From NCBI RefSeq assembly GCF_964340395.1, contig NC_135556.1, positions 12,053,910 through 12,117,909 on the forward strand: a DNA stretch of 64,000 bases. The letters run 5' to 3'. The notes beneath the pieces are model-generated. The model worked only from the letters and a program-made list of their open reading frames with translations, did not search any database and was not told the origin of the DNA. The position numbers were made by a program, and so were the translations under genes. The stretch is from Glandiceps talaboti (taxonomy: Eukaryota > Hemichordata > Enteropneusta > Spengelidae). Below, in pieces: positions 15,465 to 59,280 of the stretch (the stretch's first letter is position 1; every line of letters starts with the position of its first letter).

Positions 15465-15808
15465 AGTGGCCATATGGATTGGGATTGGCATTTGTATTCC
15501 TTTCGGATTAAATTTTAATTTAGAAAACAATTTTATCATAGCTTCCTACTTGGAAAATTAATGCGGAATAACATATGCCAAGTCTGTGTCTGTAACTCAA
15601 CATATTACAAAAAGCTATAAAAAATGTGTACTTACAATAACAATCATTTTACACATTTATTAAAAAATAAAATTAATTTCATTACAAACAAGAAGTTGGC
15701 ATACGTTGTTTCACAGTGATTCTTCAAGTAGGAAGCCATGATAAAATTGTTTTATAAAACTATTTTTCCAAAAATAAATGCCCAACAATCCTCATCCATA
15801 TGGCCACT
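15465..15808. mobile_element. TTAA-type foldback MITE, copy 2
   Basis: 344 bases, starting AGTGGCCATATGGAT after TTAA (15461-15464) and ending ATCCATATGGCCACT before TTAT. The arms are long inverted repeats containing the paired segments ATCATAGCTTCCTACTTG (left) and CAAGTAGGAAGCCATGAT (right). The centre is diverged from the palindrome of copies 1, 3 and 6. It lies upstream of the receptor gene. Confidence 0.88.
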
Positions 15809-16051
15809 TTATTATTTTGATAAATTAAATTTGTTCTATAATATGAGGAGAATCAGTAATTAGAATTCCCGGTTTGTAACCCCTTTATTTGTGTTCCATT
15901 AATATGGATATTTTTACATAATACAGGAATTTTGATAAAATTAAATACGTTTTTGAAATACTTTAGACAGTAAATTTGTTTTGCGACAAGGAACTTCTTT
16001 ATCATAGACGCGTACGTGATGCACCCTACACCGACACCGTTACATATACAT

Positions 16052-16390
16052 AACTCAAGCCAGATCTAGGCCTGCATGTATGTATGTATGTATGTATGTA
16101 TGTATGTATGTATGTACACGAGTCAGATCTAGGCCGATAAATACTCGACTCAGATCAAGGCCGACATGTACTCGATACGCGATTCAGATCCAGACCGATA
16201 TGTATTCGATTAAGATTTAGGTATGTACAAGCATGTACACGAGCACATCTAGGTAATATGCGTGTACTTGAGTCAAATCTAAGCCTATGTACGCGAGTCA
16301 GATCTAGGCCTGTATGTATGTATGTACTCGGGTCAGATCTAAGCTGATATGTACTCGAGTCAGATCGAAGACTGTGGGTACTCGACTCAG
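16052..16390. repeat. Minisatellite with AGATCTAGGCC-bearing units
   Basis: About eleven degenerate units of roughly 25-33 bases. The core reads like TGTACTCGAGTCAGATCTAGGCC followed by variable spacers, some of which are GTAT runs (16076-16116, 16312-16324). Units mutate in both the CTCGAGTCAG part and the AGATCTAGGCC part. Upstream of the receptor gene. Confidence 0.8.
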
Positions 16391-16907
16391 AAAATTTCAT
16401 TATTCTTTCATTGCTTATATTTGAAATTTTTACAGAATGATACATAATGATAATAAATACACATGCTTGTACATACCATAGAATACGGTTATTGTTTCCG
16501 TCTTAAGGCAGATTACCGTGCTTATATGGTGACACTGAATACCAGACCTACCAGACGACCCCATCTGTATATTAAGGGAGCGATCGTTTTAAACACCGTG
16601 ACCTTTGGGGCGTGAAGTATACGTATTGGAAACATTGGGAAGATTGGAAAACGTCATACAAAATGTGTAATATTTCTGAAGCGTTGACAGAGAAGAAACA
16701 AACTGCAAAGTGGTCATATTTATAACAAGAAAAATAACAGATTTAGGGCAATTGTTGTTTTGGTGGTAAGAAATGTCTCTACGAAATAATGATGTACGGA
16801 TAGAAGGGATGCACCTCCCCCCCCCCCCAGCTTCTGATATGATACTAACGGCTTACATATCCACTTACTGCCTTTTTCATGAAATAGAGCAATTAACTAT
16901 TTGTTGC

Positions 16908-16954
<47 letters not shown>

Positions 16955-18525
16955 GGATACAATATCTACGAATAGCTACATAGATTTCCTATCATGCCTA
17001 TGACCTTGAAATCATTCTTTGTGTACGAATAATTTTCGTATTTTCTTGACAATTCGTCTTCCTTATAACCAGAGATGAAATCGTTGACGGCTTTATAACC
17101 CTATCCAAAGATAATTTATAGATTCCTAATTTTAAGAAAGGAGGTAGTAACATACGTGCGTTACACAAGGCCGTGTTTTCACTGTTACATTATTCTGTCT
17201 CTGTCGATTGAAAGAATTACTACATAAATTAAGCAGATGCAGACATCATTGGTAGAATTATGAGAAGGCGGTCATCATGAATCCATGGCTGCGATAAAAA
17301 AAAATGAAAACGAAGCTGCAGTAGGCACACTGGGTCACCTTTGTAAATTTCATGGCTATCGAAGGTGCAATAAAAAAAGTTTTGGTCATCAAATCAGATG
17401 ATTTTGAAAATAAAGCGGTATTCAACTTCAACCCGTACCCCCCCCCCTTGTCAGCTAAAATGGCCACTCCCTGAAATATACTGTTTGGGCATCGCTACGT
17501 ATAAGTGTGAATTCAGGCCACTGCAGTAGTCCCCAGTGTGTAATACGTTGAAAGAATGAGGTGGCGCGTACAAGTGTGCTATGAATAAAACGTCTTAATT
17601 CTTCTCTAGATATAGTTTCTTTTGTACAAGGTGAATAAGAGCAAGTCGGGACATTGTTCTTTTTTTCTACCGATGTCTTCTCATTGACTGTGACAATAGC
17701 TCGGCAGAATGAACCACGTTAAGTGTACCTGGAAAGAATAAATACGGACAAAGAAATCACGCGATAATAGAGATAGGTCCGATTTGATCAAGTAAAACAA
17801 ATTGTCCATATATATATATGTGACCTGGTTCGATATTGTATGCACCAAGTGATCGAACAGACAGTCAGTGCGACCAGTTTGCTAATTCGATATCACCGTC
17901 GACGTCGCTGTAATAGAGTGTAAATTACTCGCGTAATAGTTCAAATGTCTTAAGGAAGACTCAGTTCAGGATGAATTCGGGCGAAAACTGATTCTGACAT
18001 GAATGTTAAGGACAACGAGCGACAAGAATTTGTGTTCAGAAGGCATTCCACATCACACCGGGACAGTACTTAAAACACGTTCGCCGAAAACCAGCAGTCC
18101 ACACCTAACACCTTCAATCACTCATTTGGTTTTTTTAACGACCCTTAAGCCTTGGGCTAAAAACGTTCCCTCGGATAGGGGGCAAGCTTGCTAAGTAATT
18201 ATGAATGGATCGTATCACTCACTCCATATCGTGCAATCATTGAATCTGTCATGATCTCTTAGGATAAAATTTACTGACCGCGAACGAGGCTGACAGCGCA
18301 AGTGAACAGATCATTTATCGCTCTCATTCAATTCTACTGTTCACAATGCTGACTTCACCACATGCACCGTGTTTTGGCAAAACAGTTGAAGACACTTAAT
18401 AATCTATTGTGTTCTTGTGTGTTCACGCAAAGATTGATGAGGGACGTTTACGATGTTTTACCCGCCCTGGAATCTTCCTTTTGTTGGTCGATATACGAGA
18501 ACTATGGGATCTTCGCAACCGGTGG
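16391..18525. other. Upstream region of the receptor gene
   Basis: Unique sequence apart from the TTG repeat and a short TA run (17810-17819). Any non-coding first exon or enhancer of the receptor would lie here, but none can be named. The frame at 18003-18194 has no recognised feature. Confidence 0.5.
16901..16952. repeat. (TTG)n microsatellite
   Basis: Seventeen or so TTG units; a C-run (16817-16828) lies just upstream. Confidence 0.95.
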
Positions 18526-18554
18526 TATATAACGGTCTCACCGCACCGTTAGTC
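18526..18554 (+). promoter_or_regulatory. Candidate core promoter (TATA box and initiator-like site)
   Basis: TATATAA at 18526-18532 is followed about 25 bases later by TTAGTC (18549-18554), which fits a loose initiator. It lies about 390 bases before the exon 1 ATG, with no splice acceptor needed. A CRE-like TGACGTAA sits at 18614-18621. Such motifs are common in AT-rich DNA, so this is only a candidate; an upstream non-coding first exon is equally possible. Confidence 0.25.
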
Positions 18555-18837
18555 AATGATTCACTACGAGATACTTTAACTAAGTAAAAGGTACAGTAGC
18601 GGACAGATAGAGGTGACGTAATCACACAACCAAGAAGTCGAAGTACTAGGTATAATCGTACATTTTTGTGTGGTTATTCACAAAGTTTTGTTGCGGGAGA
18701 GAGAGAGATAGAAAAAAAAAGAACGCAATTTCCTTGGAGGTCGTCATCAGCATCGTCGTAGTTGTCGTCGTCGTCGTCCGGAAAATATAAACAGTCACTG
18801 ATTTTTTTTCACGTTGCTCTTCATTGTGGAACGGTGC

Positions 18838-18849
18838 ATGGTCGCATAG
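18838..18849 (+). promoter_or_regulatory. Short upstream open reading frame in the putative 5' UTR
   Basis: ATG GTC GCA TAG, a three-codon frame ending 70 bases before the receptor start and out of frame with it. It is the only ATG between 18559 and 18920. Context GTGC-ATG-G has G at +4, so it could be recognised and dampen translation if included in the mRNA. Confidence 0.35.
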
Positions 18850-18919
18850 GACTCGCAGGAGATTGACACCAGAGGAACGGAGCCGTAGTTTGGAGTACAA
18901 CGTGTTGCAACGTAAAGAC

Positions 18920-51315
<32,396 letters not shown>

Positions 51316-51362
51316 CAACGAGATATTTTGTAACGAGACTCGACGAGATCTGTACCAGGGTC

Positions 51363-51368
51363 AATAAA
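51363..51368 (+). promoter_or_regulatory. Candidate polyadenylation signal, proximal
   Basis: AATAAA 48 bases after the receptor stop codon. If used, the 3' UTR is very short. A second AATAAA lies at 52778-52783 and would give a 3' UTR of about 1.5 kb. Sequence alone does not say which is used. Confidence 0.35.
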
Positions 51369-52777
51369 AAAAAGCAATAGGAACGTGATGATGACATCAT
51401 CAATAACGATGACTTCATCGAGATCCAAGACTGAGACGAACTCAAAATATTATAATGTAACGTACAAAATTAAGCAAATGACTTATTTGAAGAACACAAT
51501 AATCAACAGGCATACTATAATTTTGCATTCCAACTTGTGCGGGGGTGTGTGTGGACTCACTGCAACAATGCGATTACCGGTGAAAGACAAAATGTTGCGG
51601 AAAAGTGAAAAAATATTGCCAAAAAGTTATGAACTCTTATTTTGATACCAGCACTTGATACTTTGTAAGTGGTGGGCTTCCGAGTACAATTATACGACTT
51701 TCGTCGACATTGTTTTAGTAGAGAGAGAAAATAGAACTTTTCCTTTGCTGCTGAATAGATGTAAAGAACCTTTGCCTATTTGAAATGAGTCGCCGTGTGA
51801 AAAAAAAGGACAGAGCCCTCTGACAAAGTCAGAACAAATTATTCACTTTTCATACTTAAATTGACAATTGAACATAAGTTTTTTCTGCTCTACCGCAGCT
51901 GACAAACTTTAAGTTTGTATTTTTTAACTGTAAATCATGGCTCGAGATGAGGTGAGCTAAATTATTACAGTGGAGCTCCAAGCTGACGATCTTTAGTGGG
52001 AAATAGCTCAAGTTTAACGAGTCAAAGTTCAAATGTTATTATTATGTTGCATGCTTCTTCTCAAATACATGTATCTAGATTTTTTACCATAACTCTGCCT
52101 TCTGACAGAATTGTAATATACTTAACATGATACACGAGATTTGATTGGTTCAAAACAATAATAAGCTTATATTTTGTGACATATCCCCTCTTGCTGGCCT
52201 TGTAATATGGGTTAATGTGCCAACCTCTATAATATTCCGTCGTATTAAATTTACTCTTTTTAAAGAGAATTGTTTTAACGCTTTCATGTTATGTTTAGTT
52301 TGAACAGTATGGCTGTGTCGTCCACTCTGAAATATTTTAGTCTAGTTACTTCAGCTTTGTAAGAAGCACGTGTACGTCCTTGCTCACGTGCAGTCATTAT
52401 TTTCGCGCCATATATGCAAATTTCACGTTACGTTCCGGGTATATTATCTATCATCAAAACCCCTCATGAGTCTTAGTAATCCCCATAATGAAAAATTGAA
52501 GGCATAAGTACTCTTTTCAAATGTTCAAATGTACCCTACAATCACCTTATATGCCAGTCAGGACTGGATATTTACTAATTTTACAATCAAAAAATCACGT
52601 GACACAAGAATGTACTGTCTCCGTCTACAAGCACAATTTTCATCACGTGATTTGATATAAATTGATACTCACGTCTTGACCTAACTTTGTCTTTGATACT
52701 AGTATTCGACTGAGCAATCGAGTAAATTTGTAACAACACTGTGTTATCCCTGTGTAGTAATGTAGTATTGGTATTAA

Positions 52778-52783
52778 AATAAA
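52778..52783 (+). promoter_or_regulatory. Candidate polyadenylation signal, distal
   Basis: AATAAA in AT-rich DNA about 1.46 kb after the stop codon. It is an alternative end for the receptor transcript, supported only by the hexamer. Confidence 0.2.
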
Positions 52784-54669
52784 GCTAATAACGTATTGCT
52801 GAGGCAGTGATACGTTGTTTAGGGGGGCATACAACTACTCAGCTTCCATTCAAGTGAGACTAACCATCGGGCGTTTTCATTTTGCAACCTTACTTTCAGA
52901 AATTCTCTCTGTGCTCCCAATGAGTTTGCAACCACAGTGATAAAATATAAGATGAATGTCCCTCCTGATCCAGTGATGTATCCGGAATATAAGACATTTT
53001 GTCCATAGCTAATATTTTACTGTGTATTTTTAATGCATTTTACCCACTGCGGCTACCCTAACTTCAGGACTTTTATGCTGCAGGGCAGCAAATAACCCTC
53101 GTCGCCATTTCCCCCGTTTCCTACCATCCCTGCCTTCGTATCTGGTACATTGGTATGTTCATAACAAATCGTTTCATTAGGGTTTCTCTTTTTTAAAATG
53201 CAGGCCACGGAAAGTGACAACACAACACTTTCCAGTCGGTTATACCACTGTTCAAAGTTGACTTCAATGAAAATCAATTCGTAAAGGAAGTATATCATAC
53301 ATGCGCCATTTGCCCAAATATACAGATACACACTGGTAATACCATGTCAAACAGTTTGATTATATGAAATGGCCGATGAATCATTTATCGCGGTATCAAC
53401 CACGGCTTAGAAATGTTGATTGCCAACTGCACAGGAAAAGGAAACTAAATATTTGTGTAGGACTTTTCTGAACATTAAGAGTATAACTTTAAATGACTTT
53501 TTTATATTCCTGCAAACGCAGCCCTCCCTTTTCAAATCAACTAAATATATGTCATAGTATCGAGAGTTTCAAAACCCTTGAGTCGCACATAGGCGACATC
53601 ACCCGATGGTTGCTTGAACTTGGACTACTTGAACCAAATACACGTGTACTTTAATGTAGTGCGCCACCAAAGTTGTAAAGGATAGATAGATTTGTTTTTT
53701 ATGTTATGACGCGCATTACACTCCAGTATTGCGGCATGCGTAACAATTTTTAGAGTTCTGCTGTGTATAAAACATTTTAAAAGATCGAAATGTAATTTAA
53801 AGAAAATAATTTGATCCATTCAAACAAAAAAAATAAGAGATGGTAATTTTTAAGTGTCATACATGCTTTTGTAACTTAAGTTACTCAGTTTCATCTGCTG
53901 CTTCGGAGATTGGTCATTTTCAGTTTTACGAATATCTCATATAGAAACAGCAAAATGTACATTTTCTGGAAATGGTGTGTATCGCTCTAGTTTTAATAAA
54001 AATGAGCTAAACTAGATTTGATATATGAGAGACTATACTGGTTAAGTCGACTGGGAAATATAGTTCCGTAGCCGGCCAGGGATGACTAATTTAATCGAGT
54101 CGCGTTTACAAAAAAAAAAGTGTTGTCTTTTTAATTTTTTTTGCATGATATTTTTATATCGACAGAGGCTAATGATAAGTATATGTTAAGTTACCAAGAC
54201 ATTGAATGTCTGTTGAATCTGTAAGTATTAACAGCGGTTAGTTATTTATCGTAACCTTGTATTCTATATGTAACCTTTATAAACTTGAAAAGTATAAGAA
54301 AATTACGGGGCTGGAAGAACTCGTTCTGTTCAGATTTCTTTCTTTTTATTTGAAGACCAAAAATAAAAGAATCTCGTTTTAGTAGTTCTGGTGAATGTGT
54401 CGTATTTTTGTGGTTTGTAAAAAAAAAGTGTTAGTGGAATACTACTGAGTGTTTGCTTTCATATCGATTTTTTTTAGTGGAGAACTGTGATACATGGTAA
54501 ACAGTCTATTTCCGAGTCGCTGAAGAATTTTGAAGAATTAATAATATACGCAAGACTATGAGTAAGCATGGCGGTCGGAGGTGTGAGCTTAATATTCAAC
54601 TGATGAAGTTCATACATTAATAAGCTACCACCTATATAGACTGAACTTAAGTTCAGTAGTGTAGTGTCT

Positions 54670-54830
54670 TTGTGTTTGTTTGTTTGTTTGTTTGTTTGTT
54701 TGTTTGTTTGTTTGTTTGTTTGTTTGTCTGTGTTTGTGTGTCTGTGTCTGTGTCTGTGTCTGTGCATGTCTGCGTGTGTGTCTGTATGTATGTGTATGTG
54801 TGCTTGTGTGTGTGTGCCTGTGCGTGTGTG
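54670..54830. repeat. (GTTT)n and GT-rich compound microsatellite
   Basis: GTTT 54670-54727, then CTGTGT, GTAT and GT-rich sequence. Confidence 0.95.
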
Positions 54831-55577
54831 ATGACTTACATAAAAAATAATACAGAGAGAGTGGGGAGAGAAAGGAGATAAGAGACCTGGGGGTATGCGG
54901 ATGGATTTTAGACAGGGATGTACCACCCAAATTCTAAAAATCTACCCTTGGAGGGGGGGGGGGGCTGTTTTTTCGGGCCCATGACTAAGTTAAACATAAA
55001 CAGTGTAGACCCATGGATAATGATTATTTGGTCGTTGGGGGCGCTACAATTCAGTGCGTAGGCATTTTTATTCGAGGATCATTGTAGACATTTCATGAGT
55101 ATTGAATAGGTACACGTCTTTATCGACCACCTTTCTTGGGGAAATGTCAGACACAAAGGTGTATTTTCATGATTTTTCGATGTGATTACTCCCTCCCCGG
55201 GAGGAGAGAGAGTGTCAGTACAACCGGCGGGATCAAACTTTAATTACGGCGAATTAAATATTAGGTATACATGGGTATCGGGTAGAAAAATACAAGATAT
55301 GTTCTTCAACAAATATAACAGCAGTAAATCCTAGATAAATGAACTCGTGAGGGGGAAAATTAGAGAACAGATGCTTTGACAGGATAACCACGATTTCTTG
55401 CAAAATTCCTCTTGACCCGAGATAGATAAAAAGAGAATGGGGACGACTAATAGCTGAAGTGGAAAACCTATCATAACTCTTCAGTTCCCCAAGTAGATCC
55501 TTGTGAAGAATCTACAGTTATATACTGTTATACAACAAAGATAGCTAAGTGTCAAATGCTTGATATATATGTTTGCC

Positions 55578-55694
55578 AATATATCCGTCTGTCTGCTTAT
55601 CTGTTTGTTGTTTGTCTGTCCGCCCGCCCGCCCGCTCGTCCGTCCGCCCACCCTTCTGTCTGTCTCTGTCTTCCTGCCTGTCTCTCTGTATGTA

Positions 55695-55727
<33 letters not shown>

Positions 55728-55808
55728 GCCTGTCTGTCTGTCTGTCTGTCTGTGTCTGTTTGGTTGACTGTCTGTCTATCTGTTTGTATGTCCACCCGTC
55801 CATCTGAT

Positions 55809-55867
<59 letters not shown>

Positions 55868-55885
55868 TTGTCTGTCTGTCTGTTT
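55578..55885. repeat. Compound (CTGT)n / CCGC microsatellite
   Basis: CTGT blocks around a CCCGCCCG segment (55620-55650). Frames on both strands are repeat-coded. Confidence 0.95.
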
Positions 55886-56245
55886 TCCTTACAGTATTTC
55901 ACAATACCTTCCCACCAATATATTGATGTTAACGATGATTAACAACATACATCATTCTTGTTGCTGAACGTTATATATATATTTGACAATAATATTTATA
56001 ATATTTGAATATATATAATTTAGATAAAGACGTCTAACCTCACTGGGTAGAACAGTGCTCAATGCAATACTTGTTGCAGAGCATTATAGCTCAATTTGAA
56101 ATCCAGTATTTACACTTTCATATTATAATAGTGTACTTGTTACCAAATGTCGAAAACATACAATTGGAGGCAGGTGACTGGGAATGAACCGTTGTCACAT
56201 TGGTCACATTTTGTCGTCTGGCTCAACAACTATCATTTCACTTAA

Positions 56246-56462
56246 AGTGGCCATATGGATGAGGATTGGATATTTATTTTGGATTTATAACTTATAAAAC
56301 AATTTTATCATGGCTTCCTACTTGACAAATCAATGACTGTGAAACAACATTGACTAAGTTGAGTTTGTAACGTAATATATTGCAAAAAGCCAAAAAATGT
56401 TTGGAACATTGATTTTTCAAGTAGGGAGCCATGATACAATTGTTTTATACCATATGGCCACT
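56246..56462. mobile_element. TTAA-type foldback MITE, copy 5 (short form)
   Basis: 217 bases with TTAA on both sides (56242-56245, 56463-56466). It starts AGTGGCCATATGGATGAGGA, includes ATCATGGCTTCCTACTTG and its inverted partner CAAGTAGGGAGCCATGAT, and ends ATATGGCCACT. Part of the right arm is deleted. It is close to the family consensus, so probably one of the younger copies. Confidence 0.9.
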
Positions 56463-56954
56463 TTAACACAATTTCTCCTCATCTTAGCAAAACTCTTAGC
56501 AAAATTGCAACATTTTCTTTGTGTGAGCTACTGATATCGTAGCAGACCGTTGCCAAATCATGTTGATACATTGTGATAATCCCCGGTACCTATACATTTT
56601 GTACAGTAGTGTGCACGTGAGTATAACAACGTAGACTTTTCCAGGATTCTAAATGGATTAAAATGTAGCATTTTTTCTTGTCATGTCAAACGACAAGATA
56701 TAGCAATTTTAATAATATTTTTGTTGAACCAGACTATAAAACGGCCATGTTGGTAAAATATTTGTTGAAGAAAACAAAAAAATGTAGCAAAGTTTAAATA
56801 AGAATTTAGCCACGCCAGATTTGTTTCAACTCAAATGGCTCCCATATATTGTGAGTGTAACGTAGAACCAGTCATGTAGCATTTTTGTAAAATATTTTAC
56901 TCATAAATATAACACGTTTTGTAGTGTATTCTTAATAGGTGTGACAACAATAAA

Positions 56955-57157
56955 AACACACACACACACACACACATACATACATACATACATACATACA
57001 TACATACATACATACATACATACATACATACATACATACATACATACATACATACATACATAAGTACATACACACACACACAGACACACACACACACACA
57101 TACATACATACATACATACATACATACATACATACATACATACATACATACATACAT

Positions 57158-57208
<51 letters not shown>
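56955..57208. repeat. Duplicated compound microsatellite (CA)(CATA)(CA)(CATA)(CA)
   Basis: CA then about 21 CATA units, the joint TAAGTA (57061-57066), CA, about 16 CATA units and CA again. It looks like a tandem duplication of a CA-CATA module. Confidence 0.97.
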
Positions 57209-57211
<3 letters not shown>

Positions 57212-57708
57212 AGACACATCTAATGTCAGTATATGGCTTCTATACGATTAAGATCGAGTTTTACTTTTTTCTCAGATCTTTTAACAAGCATCTTATTATA
57301 TTCTTAAATAAATCAAACAACAAATGATTGAATTAGAAAAATAAAACACACAACTATGCACAAAAATAGAAGTCATTACATGGGGTCTACACTATTAAGA
57401 TCAAGCATCGATTTCTACTTTTTTTCTCGAATCTTCTGATCAGCACGACAACAGGATACGATAATCAGGACGACTCTGGATGTCAATGCTTCTTTATAAT
57501 CATCACGTCCTGTCTCATCTCCTCAAGGACGATAAATCGTTCGCCATCTTTCATACCTTGAAACGATGGTCAAATCATAACAAGGCCACGATAAAATGAA
57601 CAATGTTGGCTATATATACATTTGGTGTGGTGAGATCCCAAGTGTGTGGAACATATTAAATGTCAACCCTGTTGTTAGTTCCTGTGAGTCTCCAAAAATT
57701 CAGATTAA

Positions 57709-58048
57709 AGTGGCCATATATACATAAGGATTGGGTATTTATTTTGGATATTAAATTTTTATAAAACAATTTTATCATGGCTTCCTACTTGCAAAGTTTT
57801 TGTTTGTAACTCAATACATTGCAAATGGTTAATAAATGTGTACAATGTTTGTTATTGTACGTACAATAATTTGTTTATACATATTTTTTTTTTTTGGGGG
57901 GGGGGGCTTTTTTCAATATATTACGCTACAAACACGGACTTAGACAATGTTGTTGCACACTGATTTGTCAAATAGGAAGCCATGATAAAAATATCTTATA
58001 AATTATAAATCCAAAAGAAATACCCAATCCTCATTCATTTGTACACCT
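57709..58048. mobile_element. TTAA-type foldback MITE, copy 6
   Basis: Starts AGTGGCCATATA after TTAA (57705-57708). It contains the palindromic centre TTGTACGTACAA (57855-57866) and the inverted pair ATCATGGCTTCCTACTTG / CAAATAGGAAGCCATGAT. A T-run followed by a G-run (about 57883-57906) has grown inside it. The right terminus is mutated, so the end is approximate. Confidence 0.8.
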
Positions 58049-58381
58049 CGGAAAAAGGGTGTTAGATTATTGCTGTTACTTTGTTCACGAAATATCGTGA
58101 CATCACGAAATGTCTATCGTTAGTTTTTAAGAAAATAAAATTAGGGGTCACCGTGCAATGCCGGTGTCAAAAAAATCCAAAATGGCCGCAAAAACTTTGA
58201 TTATTTAAGATTATTTTCTGTTATGTCAAGTTATGTTATTTAAGATGACAGATACCACTATATTTCTTTGATAGTCTTGTTCATAACGTTTACTATTTCC
58301 ATTGTTTGATCAGCCTAGGTGTTAGTTGTGTTATTGTTTTTTGTTTTTGTTTACTGGTTCCGGACCATTGTGTTCTACTTT

Positions 58382-58791
58382 TTTTTTCTTTTTTTGTGCT
58401 GGGAATTCCTCCCAGCGATTTTCTGTTATGTTTCTGTTAACACACACTAATGCTACAGAGATCAGGGCTATGTAGCACGCTCTATATCACGTTGCTGTCA
58501 AGGCTTTCCCAGTCAGTCCACAGAAGTCACCCAGGCCCGGCAAACATAGCACCTGCGGGCTCCGTGTGAGTAATCGTTCCCGAATTTTCGAGTCATTACT
58601 CCAGGAGTCCCCCCAAATTCGCACTCGTCTTGTGAGTGAGACACGGCTGAGCCTACCCATTGAGTCTGTAGAACACTCACCCTGGGTTTGGGTCGGGCAC
58701 AGAAAAATCCCCTGTTTCCAGTGGGATTCGAACAGGTGACCTCCCGACTGCTAATCCTGTGCGCTAACCACTACGCTACAGGGAGCCGGTT
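58382..58791 (-). mobile_element. tRNA-derived SINE with 16-bp target duplications
   Basis: Read on the minus strand it starts GGCTCCCTGTAGCGTAGTGG at 58787, with an A box (TAGCGTAGTGG, 58778-58768) and a B box (GTTCGAATCCC, 58733-58723) at normal tRNA spacing. It ends in a small hairpin (GCTGGGA / TCCCAGC) and an A-rich tail, seen as the T run at 58382. The direct repeat CATTGTGTTCTACTTT flanks it (58366-58381 and 58792-58807). It is not a tRNA gene: the acceptor stem has no partner and a 300-base body follows. RNA polymerase III promoter; mobilised by a LINE. Confidence 0.88.
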
Positions 58792-58904
58792 CATTGTGTT
58801 CTACTTTGTTAAACCTGGTTTATTTATATATGATATCGTTTGCTTTTATTTCATTTAGGAGAGTTGTTCTGTCACCCCCCCCCCCCTTGTTTCGCTAGTT
58901 TTGG

Positions 58905-59280
58905 TTGAGTTTGTTTGGGTTAGGTTGGGTTGGGTTGGGTTGTGTTCGGTTAGGTTGGGATGAGTTGAGTTGTGTTGGGTTGGGTTGGGTTAGGTTAGGT
59001 TAGGTTGGGTTGGGTTAGGTTGGGTTGTGTTAGGTCGGGTTGGGTTGGGTTAGGTTGAGTTGGGTTGGGTTGGGTTTTGTGGTTTGGATTGGGTTGGGTT
59101 GGGTTGGCTTTGTGGGTTGTGTTAGGTCGGGTTGGGTTGGGTTTGGCTTTGTGGGTTGGGTTGGGTTGGGTTTTGTGGGTTCGATTGGATTGGATTGGAT
59201 TGGGTCGGGTTAGCTATTGTTCGCGTTTTGGTTTGGTTGGTTTGGGTTGGGTTTGAGTTGAGTTTGGGGTGGGCTGGGTA
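58905..59280 (+). repeat. Degenerate GGGTT/GGTTA pentanucleotide array
   Basis: About 375 bases made almost only of G and T on the + strand in units of GGGTT, GGTTA and GGTTG with larger composite units (for example GGCTTTGTGGGTT twice). G-runs of three recur, so G-quadruplex formation is likely. It is interstitial and irregular; not a telomere. Open frames within it (for example 59065-59256) are repeat translations. Confidence 0.85.

Larger units (their letters stand above)
51316..54669. other. 3' flank of the receptor gene
   Basis: Probable 3' UTR at the start, then unique AT-rich DNA. No gene or transposon recognised. Confidence 0.55.

Noticed and set aside
58715-58787. A functional tRNA gene on the minus strand
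   Set aside because: A and B boxes are present, but there is no closed acceptor stem, and the sequence continues into a SINE body flanked by target duplications.
58905-59280. A telomere or telomeric remnant
   Set aside because: Units are irregular GGGTT/GGTTA pentamers within ordinary sequence, not a regular hexamer array.
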